Of a stretch of DNA of 64,000 bases, positions 59,260-64,000 are shown in pieces. Source of the DNA: Aurantimonas endophytica. Its GTDB lineage: Bacteria; Pseudomonadota; Alphaproteobacteria; Rhizobiales; Rhizobiaceae. The stretch's first letter is position 1. The number at the start of each line of letters is the position of its first letter. The stretch is from the NCBI RefSeq assembly GCF_014196845.1, contig NZ_JACIEM010000001.1:248001-312000 (forward strand). The letters are read 5' to 3'. The position numbers and the translations under genes are program-made. The notes beneath the pieces are model-generated. The model was not told the DNA's origin. It made no database searches and was given only the letters and a program-made list of their open reading frames with translations.

Positions 59260-61380
59260 CTAGCTCTCTCTCGGCGGCGCGCTCTGACCGACCGCTGCTG
59301 AACCTGCTTGGTCCTCGGTTCGTGGTCGCAGCGCGATCGGGAATGTCCGCGAGCCCGCCCTCGTGCCGGTCTGGCGAACGTAACTTCCCTTTCGCTCGCG
59401 CGACGTTCCAGTTTCCAAATCTTGCCGTGTTGCTCGGTCGATGATGGAGGCCGAGCACATTCCGAAGCTCGCTAGTTCTTGCGCAACTCGTTCGATGACG
59501 CGGCGCTCGGATTCGACGAGTTCGCGTGCGCGACCGAAGCACTCGTCGAGAGTCCGGCTGACGCGGCGCCGCAGGTCGCCATCATTGTCCAGCAGGGCGT
59601 CAAGACGCTCCCGTGCCTTGGCGCGGTGCAGCAGCGCTTCTCCCAAACCGTGGGCTACCTCCATGGCCGTGGCAAGCTCGGTTGCGGATCGAAGATCGCA
59701 GGCGCTTACACCGCCCGCTCCGCTACCGCGGCTTTCTAGGACCTCTTCCTCAGCGGCCAACCCGGCCAATAGGGTTGTGATCTCCGCAAGGAAGCTGTCC
59801 CGGGTCAGGTCGAAGCCAGAGCGCCGCACGAAGTCGGTGCGATTGGCGACACCGACATAGAGCCGACGGTCGACCTTCGCCTCGATCGGGTCACTGCCGG
59901 AGATGTCCGCCAGCAATGCGCCCACGACCAGATGGCCTGCCTCATGCACGCAGATGCGACGGAAGAGGGCGTCGGAACATTCTTCCGTCGACGGGGCGCT
60001 CGCTTCGATGTCCGCGAGCCTCATCTCCTCACGCCTCTTGCGGGCTCGTCGGCGGGCATCGCGCACAAGCAGCTCGATCTCCGCGCCTGTGGATCCCTCG
60101 AGGCGCTCGGCAACCGGGCGCAAGTCCGCCCTCTCCAGCGTGCCCCGGAGATGGTGCCGCAGGATGCCGACGCGCGCCGTGCGGTCGGGGTGCTGGATGA
60201 CGAGCACCCGCTCCAGTCGCCCCGGGCGCAAGATAGCCTCGTCGATCAAGTTCGCATGGTTGGTCGCGCCGACCACCACGACGCCCTCGCGGCCCTTCGC
60301 CCCGTCCAACTGCTCGAGCAGGCCGTCAATGACCTGCCGGGAGTAGGCGGCGTAGCGGTCGCCGGGATCGGTGCGCGAGCCGAAGGCGTCCATCTCGTCG
60401 AGGAAGAGAATGCAGGGAGCGGCGCGGCGAGCCTCGTCGAACGCCCTCGTCATCGCCTTGAGGAGATCACCGAGATGCCCGCGCGACTGCCAGCTCGCGC
60501 AAGAGTGGATATGGAGGGGGATCCCGCAGGACCGAGCCAGCGCGCCGGCGAACATCGTCTTGCCAACGCCCGGCGGTCCGGCGACGAGAACACCGCGGTC
60601 GACGTCCGACCAAGGGATCGCGCCGCTCCGGTAGTCCGCGAGGTCCCGGACCAGATCATTGCCCCACTCGCCCACCTCGCCAAGGCCGGACAGATCCTCC
60701 AGCCGCGGGCCGTCGACGGGCTCCTCCGGAACCTCGGCTGCATCATCGACCGGGTGACCTTCGCTTCGCACAGCCGCCAGCAGCCGCTTTGCGATGCCGA
60801 GACTCCTCTCGACGCTACGCCGTGGGGCAATGACGCTGTCGATCAGGTCGAGCGGCAGCGACGCGACGAGGTCGAGCCCTTCCGGACCAGGCGCCCGCTT
60901 GGCGGTCACCATGAATGCGGCTCTAACTAGGGCACGATCCACCGGCTCGAGCACCACGATGCCCTCGGCGGAGGCGGAGAACGCCGGCGAGACGTCATCC
61001 ATGGTGTCGAGCAGGACGGCGCTACGGTCGCCACCCTTCGCGGCTTCGACGATGAGCGACCGGAGGTCTTTGTCCAGGTTCCTCCGCCGGCTTCCGGTGC
61101 GGTCGTAGATAGAGACGTCGTGGCCAAGGCTGCCGACGACCCAGGCACCGAGGATGTCGCGCGCGCCGTAGGTGATCGCGGTGATCGACCCCTCGTCGAC
61201 GCCAACGATGCCGATGGTGCAGGGCACGTTGTGCAGCACGTGGTGGAGATCAGCCCGGCGAAGGGCGCGGACGATCAGCCCCCGAGCAATCATGGCGGAG
61301 GGCGCCAGGGGATCGCGGGGGACGCGGCTCTTCCTGGCATCGACACGTTGCTTTTCCTCGAAGAGGTAACGGGTGATCAT
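59260..61380 (-). CDS. Soluble FtsH-like AAA+ zinc protease
   Basis: A 706-residue protein. An N-terminal domain of about 250 residues is unlike FtsH and has no transmembrane helix. The AAA+ module has Walker A GPPGVGKT (268-275), Walker B ILFLDEMDAF (near 324-333), sensor ATNH (Asn374) and the Arg-finger region LRPGRLER. The peptidase has HEAGH (479-483) with Glu480, and the third zinc ligand Asp562 in SACDLRSATELATAM, matching FtsH. All catalytic residues are present. It should unfold and cut cytosolic substrates. Its ATG overlaps the stop of the DUF6634 gene (ATGA), so the two are translationally coupled. Confidence 0.9.
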   Translation of the reverse strand: MITRYLFEEKQRVDARKSRVPRDPLAPSAMIARGLIVRALRRADLHHVLHNVPCTIGIVGVDEGSITAITYGARDILGAWVVGSLGHDVSIYDRTGSRRRNLDKDLRSLIVEAAKGGDRSAVLLDTMDDVSPAFSASAEGIVVLEPVDRALVRAAFMVTAKRAPGPEGLDLVASLPLDLIDSVIAPRRSVERSLGIAKRLLAAVRSEGHPVDDAAEVPEEPVDGPRLEDLSGLGEVGEWGNDLVRDLADYRSGAIPWSDVDRGVLVAGPPGVGKTMFAGALARSCGIPLHIHSCASWQSRGHLGDLLKAMTRAFDEARRAAPCILFLDEMDAFGSRTDPGDRYAAYSRQVIDGLLEQLDGAKGREGVVVVGATNHANLIDEAILRPGRLERVLVIQHPDRTARVGILRHHLRGTLERADLRPVAERLEGSTGAEIELLVRDARRRARKRREEMRLADIEASAPSTEECSDALFRRICVHEAGHLVVGALLADISGSDPIEAKVDRRLYVGVANRTDFVRRSGFDLTRDSFLAEITTLLAGLAAEEEVLESRGSGAGGVSACDLRSATELATAMEVAHGLGEALLHRAKARERLDALLDNDGDLRRRVSRTLDECFGRARELVESERRVIERVAQELASFGMCSASIIDRATRQDLETGTSRERKGSYVRQTGTRAGSRTFPIALRPRTEDQAGSAAVGQSAPPRES

Positions 61381-61721
61381 CGACGTCCGCTCCCCTCGAA
61401 CGCGTTGCCCTGCGCTCCGAGCCTGTACCAGCGGCTCAGCGTTCGGGCGTAGCCGTGGTCGGGGGCCCACACCCAGAGATCCGACGTCACGGCCATGCGA
61501 CCGGCGCGGACGTCGGGATGGCCTTGGATGTAGCCACGCAGGCAAGGCACCGGGCGGGTGTCAAGAACCCATTGGTGGATGTGTGGCGATCCCTCGATGA
61601 CGGCCGGATCGGGATCCTGACCCTTCTTGAGGTTCTCAAGATCGGCAGCGAGGCGCCGAATGCGTTCAAGGTGTTCGTCGAGCTGGATGAAATCGCCGGA
61701 GCGGGTGATCTGGATGGTCAT
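61377..61721 (-). CDS. DUF6634-family protein
   Basis: A 114-residue protein with the DUF6634 pattern: an N-terminal helix (HLERIRRLAADLENLKKGQD), then SPHIHQWVLDTRPVPCLRGY, IQGHPDVRAGRMAVTSDLWV and ARTLSRWYRLG. Function is unknown. It is located between the TnsA-like gene and the AAA+ protease gene, overlapping the latter by four bases, which argues for a common complex or pathway. Confidence 0.75.
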   Translation of the reverse strand: MTIQITRSGDFIQLDEHLERIRRLAADLENLKKGQDPDPAVIEGSPHIHQWVLDTRPVPCLRGYIQGHPDVRAGRMAVTSDLWVWAPDHGYARTLSRWYRLGAQGNAFEGSGRR

Positions 61722-61793
61722 GACACGGGTTCCCGTTCGCGGGTCGCCGTGGCGAGCCGCGCGGTTGTCGAAAGAGGAGCGAATGGTGGCGGG

Positions 61794-62423
61794 TCAGTCC
61801 CGCCAGCGGGCGACGCGGGTCTCGGGACCGATGCGACCGGAATCGAGGTCGAGGTCCACGAAACGCCGCAGAGCCAGCGCGGCGAGCGCGGCTATGGGGT
61901 CGACGCCGTTCCGGATCGTCGTCATGGCCTCGGCCAGCGCGAGGCTGCCTTCCTGATCGAGCGCCGCCAGTAGCCGGACACGGTCGGAGAGGGTCACCCG
62001 CCAATTGGCGTAGCGCAGGATCTCTCGGGCGTTCTCGAGTCGGACGCCCGTGAGTTCAGACGTCGGCACGCAACGGATCGGCGTGCCCCTGGCTGCCGCC
62101 ACGGCGATCGCCCAATCCGGCACCCGCTCCCCGTCTTCGATGACGGCGACAAGCTCGACCGCGGTCTCGCGCACCACCTCGAAATCTGGAAGGAACGTGC
62201 TGCCGCAATGCGACAGCGGCGCCGGCCCGCACGTCCATGACAGGACGCCCGGATCAACGTCGAGGAGACAACCCGCGTCGCGGACGGACTGTGTCCGGAA
62301 GCGTCGCTCACCGATGCATCGAACCGTCTGTGACGGAGCGAAGCGGGGTGACCGACGTTCTTCAGTGGGCGAACTTGGACCCTGCGGGAAAGCTGGGATG
62401 TCAGTGGAAGGAAGCTGGTGCAT
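61794..62423 (-). CDS. TnsA-endonuclease-like protein, probably catalytically inactive
   Basis: A 209-residue protein. The arrangement resembles TnsA: an N-terminal segment (RCIGERRFRTQSVRDAGCLL, DVDPGVLSWTCGP), a nuclease-type strand pair (GSTFLPDFEVVRETAVELVA), and a C-terminal winged-helix region (NAREILRYANWRVTLSDRVR, LAALDQEGSLALAEA, RRFVDLDLDSGRIGPETRVA). The PDF Asp is present, but the following EVK/QVK Lys is replaced (VAVIEDG), so cleavage activity is doubtful. It is the first gene of the unit with DUF6634 and the AAA+ protease. Transposon TnsB/C partners are absent. Confidence 0.6.
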   Translation of the reverse strand: MHQLPSTDIPAFPQGPSSPTEERRSPRFAPSQTVRCIGERRFRTQSVRDAGCLLDVDPGVLSWTCGPAPLSHCGSTFLPDFEVVRETAVELVAVIEDGERVPDWAIAVAAARGTPIRCVPTSELTGVRLENAREILRYANWRVTLSDRVRLLAALDQEGSLALAEAMTTIRNGVDPIAALAALALRRFVDLDLDSGRIGPETRVARWRD

Positions 62424-62429
62424 CGGCAC

Positions 62430-62799
62430 GCCTGTCCATCGCGGACGGGCATGGCCTCGCGTCCGCTAACCTCGTGAAGGTCGGATGGTCAGCGTATCGA
62501 TATGAGGAAGGACGAGGAGCGCACAGCCGCGTTGCGCATAACGCGCTTCGGCTGGTGGTCGAGGGGCAGACACATGCTCATATGCGAACAAATACCGAAC
62601 CTCTCCTTTCGGCGTCAACCGAAAAATTGCTTGCCCAGCGGGCGGCCGTTCTGGATCCCGTCTCTGACGTCCGTGGTGCCATCGGAGTGACCGGTCTCAA
62701 CGATCACCTTTTCGCAACCGGTCATCGGCAAGCTTCCATGTTGCCGCATGGGCCAGGGTGGTGCTACCGAGCGAGTCCTGAATTTCGGGGGAATGCGGC
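62430..62799. other. Interval without recognised gene
   Basis: About 370 bp between the TnsA-like and the following small gene, which are divergently oriented. It must contain both promoters. Short frames exist but have no domain content. Confidence 0.35.
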
Positions 62800-63192
62800 A
62801 TGCGCTTCTACGTGGAATCGAAAATCGGGCCGGCACGCCGGGCTAAGCAGCTCAAGAAGACTTTGGAGGCGGTGGGGTACGACATGAAGCTGTCCCAGTG
62901 CCAAAGGCTTGTCGCGCAGATGATGGGTTTTCGCGACTGGGGCGAGATGTACCATCATATCGGACTGTCCGAGCCGTCGCTCGGCGATGCCCAAGTCGAT
63001 GAACATGAAAGGGAAAGGCGCCGCAAACAGCACGTTGGGATTCTGCGGGAGGAGGGGATCGAAAAGGAGGATGCCGAAACAGCCGTGGACATCATCGGAC
63101 CGACCGACTACGGCGCGCCACGCGCCGATGACTCAGACGAGGAAAGAGACTTTGTGAAAGAGTGGGGCCTGACGGACTCCTCGCGCAGGTAA
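62800..63192 (+). CDS. Small protein with a glyoxalase-superfamily-annotated N-terminal motif
   Basis: A 130-residue protein. Residues 10-55 (RAKQLKKTLEAVGYDMKLSQ, CQRLVAQMMGFRDWGEMYHH) match the short N-terminal helical domain found in proteins commonly annotated as glyoxalase superfamily, whose real function is unclear. The rest is charged and helical (ERERRRKQHVGILREEGIEK). It starts at ATG 62800. It sits between the protease cluster and the DUF4011 gene and has no obvious partner. Confidence 0.55.
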   Translation: MRFYVESKIGPARRAKQLKKTLEAVGYDMKLSQCQRLVAQMMGFRDWGEMYHHIGLSEPSLGDAQVDEHERERRRKQHVGILREEGIEKEDAETAVDIIGPTDYGAPRADDSDEERDFVKEWGLTDSSRR

Positions 63193-63793
63193 GTCCTACG
63201 TTAATGTCCATCCGAACGGCTGTAGCTGCCTAGGACGTGGACGTCGGGCCCATGGTCAGGCAACTGGAGCCAAATCAAGATACGGCGTTCCGGGTCGACA
63301 TGGTAGACGCTATTTGTCCCTTGAGAACCGATATCCGGACAACTCCCTCAAATCTCGCAATTTCCCCGACCACACTCCAAAGGTCCGCGACGCCTTCGTG
63401 AACCGCTGGCATCGCCACCAGCGCCGGAGCGCCCTACAGGTTTATGCTGTCGCCGACAGTGTCATGTGTGGGTTCGAAGAAGGAAGCCGACCCCTCGACA
63501 ACGGCGAGGCCACATTGGACTTGGGTCTGCAAGCGGTGCGGGAGGGCGTGCGAGCTTCTTGAGTCGCACTCTCCCCTATTGCGATGACCTCACCCTCTAC
63601 CCGAAGCGCTCAGACGGGAGGGCGGTGGCTAAGAGCTTTGTCGCGTCCCGTCGGTGTAGCAGACTTGGCGCGTCCCATTCATCCCGTCCGGCACTAGGAA
63701 ACCATGGAGCAGATGTGCCACGTTGGCCGAAGACAGCGTCGAATGTTTCTATGCGATCTAGTCGGTCGGTTTTTATATGCCCAAGGCGATTCA
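63193..63793. other. Interval before the DUF4011 gene
   Basis: About 600 bp without a supported gene. A frame from 63314 to 63562 (SALQVYAVADSVMCGFEEGS) faintly resembles the strand-Asp-Ser-Met of a DUF58 or VWA domain but does not convince. Nothing else is recognised. The promoter of the DUF4011 gene should lie at the end of this stretch. Confidence 0.3.
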
Positions 63794-64000
63794 ATGTCAG
63801 AAGCCGAAACTGCCTCGATCTACCAAAGCGATCTGCCAATCGAGGCTAAACTAGAGCGCGCCCGGACCGAGCTCCTAGACCTCTCCGCAAGGAACCGCCT
63901 GCTCAACGTTCCCCGCCTCTCGAAGGCGGCACGGACGATCGACATCATCGACGAGCGTTCTGCCGAGATCTACCGCCTCCTCGCGAAGGAAACGAAGGCT
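63794..64000 (+). CDS. DUF4011-domain protein, N-terminal part (continues beyond window)
   Basis: Sixty-nine residues are visible. After a short lead they contain KLERARTELLDLSARNRLLN, then SKAARTIDIIDERSAEIYRL. The LLDLSxRNRLLN motif is the hallmark of DUF4011, the N-terminal domain of very large superfamily-1 helicases (often followed by AAA_11/12, Vsr-like and DUF3320 domains). Such proteins are enriched in defence islands, but their exact role is not settled. The ATG at 63794 fits the start of the family. Confidence 0.7.
   Translation, partial: MSEAETASIYQSDLPIEAKLERARTELLDLSARNRLLNVPRLSKAARTIDIIDERSAEIYRLLAKETKA

Noticed and set aside
63314-63562. Possible DUF58/VWA-like fragment
   Set aside because: The resemblance is limited to about 30 residues and lacks the GDDxRxIDW motif.
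1-64000. CRISPR arrays, tRNA or rRNA genes, replication origin
   Set aside because: No regularly spaced repeats, cloverleaf sequences, rRNA segments or rep/par genes were recognised on reading; an origin could still exist outside the window.

Overview
The window is about 64 kb of GC-rich accessory DNA, most likely from an alphaproteobacterium of the order Hyphomicrobiales. That inference rests on HWE-type histidine kinases, a LOV kinase, a TGA-N9-TCA iron-responsive site of the RirA type upstream of a TonB receptor, a DctPQM TRAP system and the general codon character. No rRNA, tRNA, ribosomal or replication gene was seen. The density of regulator-enzyme pairs, gene fragments and IS remnants suggests a plasmid or a chromosomal accessory region; the sequence alone does not decide which.

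Layout. 1-0.9 kb: the end of a MbcA/ParS-type antitoxin and its RES-domain toxin. 1.2-3.9 kb: a LysR regulator divergent from an atypical SDR (no YxxxK) and an EamA exporter. 4.2-4.6 kb: gene remnants. 4.6-11.3 kb: a GntR/FCD regulator with two winged helices, divergent from an SDR, an Ldh-family dehydrogenase and a TRAP transporter, ending in a broken alcohol dehydrogenase. 11.5-18.1 kb: a VOC protein, then a six-gene minus-strand ferric-siderophore uptake operon (TonB receptor, binding protein, two permeases, ATPase, DUF2218). 18.5-19.8 kb: an orphan two-part protein. 19.8-20.3 kb: IS3 and LysR remnants. 20.5-36.9 kb: a run of regulator/oxidoreductase modules (TetR-SDR, TetR-P450, LysR-SDR, HxlR-SDR, LysR-NmrA) with GMC oxidoreductase, isochorismatase, monooxygenase and hydrolase genes. 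37.6-39 kb: a carotenoid oxygenase that has lost its normal start. 39.3-46.1 kb: signalling genes (PAS-GGDEF cyclase, LOV-HWE kinase, MarR, cold-shock protein, GAF-HWE kinase, lone receiver). 46.1-55.4 kb: MarR-FAD monooxygenase, AraC remnant, SDR, GFA protein, a stand-alone LigD-type DNA ligase, a GGDEF protein and a cation/proton antiporter. 55.6-58.6 kb: a small ion channel and an IS110/IS1111 element that split a SRAP gene after its second codon, then a DUF7673 gene and an NmrA remnant. 58.8-64 kb: an orphan antitoxin and a minus-strand cluster of a TnsA-like protein, a DUF6634 protein and a soluble FtsH-like AAA+ zinc protease, followed on the plus strand by a small protein and the start of a DUF4011 (superfamily 1 helicase type) protein.

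How the genes work together. The clearest units are the iron-uptake operon, the TRAP/dehydrogenase operon with its GntR regulator, and two TetR-controlled promoters that carry repeated palindromes in their divergent intergenic regions. The right end, with protease, TnsA-like and DUF4011 proteins close to an IS element and toxin-antitoxin pieces, looks like a defence or mobile island and is the best candidate for an undescribed system. Many fragments (LysE, solute-binding protein, methyltransferase, AI-2E, AraC, MDR, SRAP, NmrA) show that the region is being actively remodelled.
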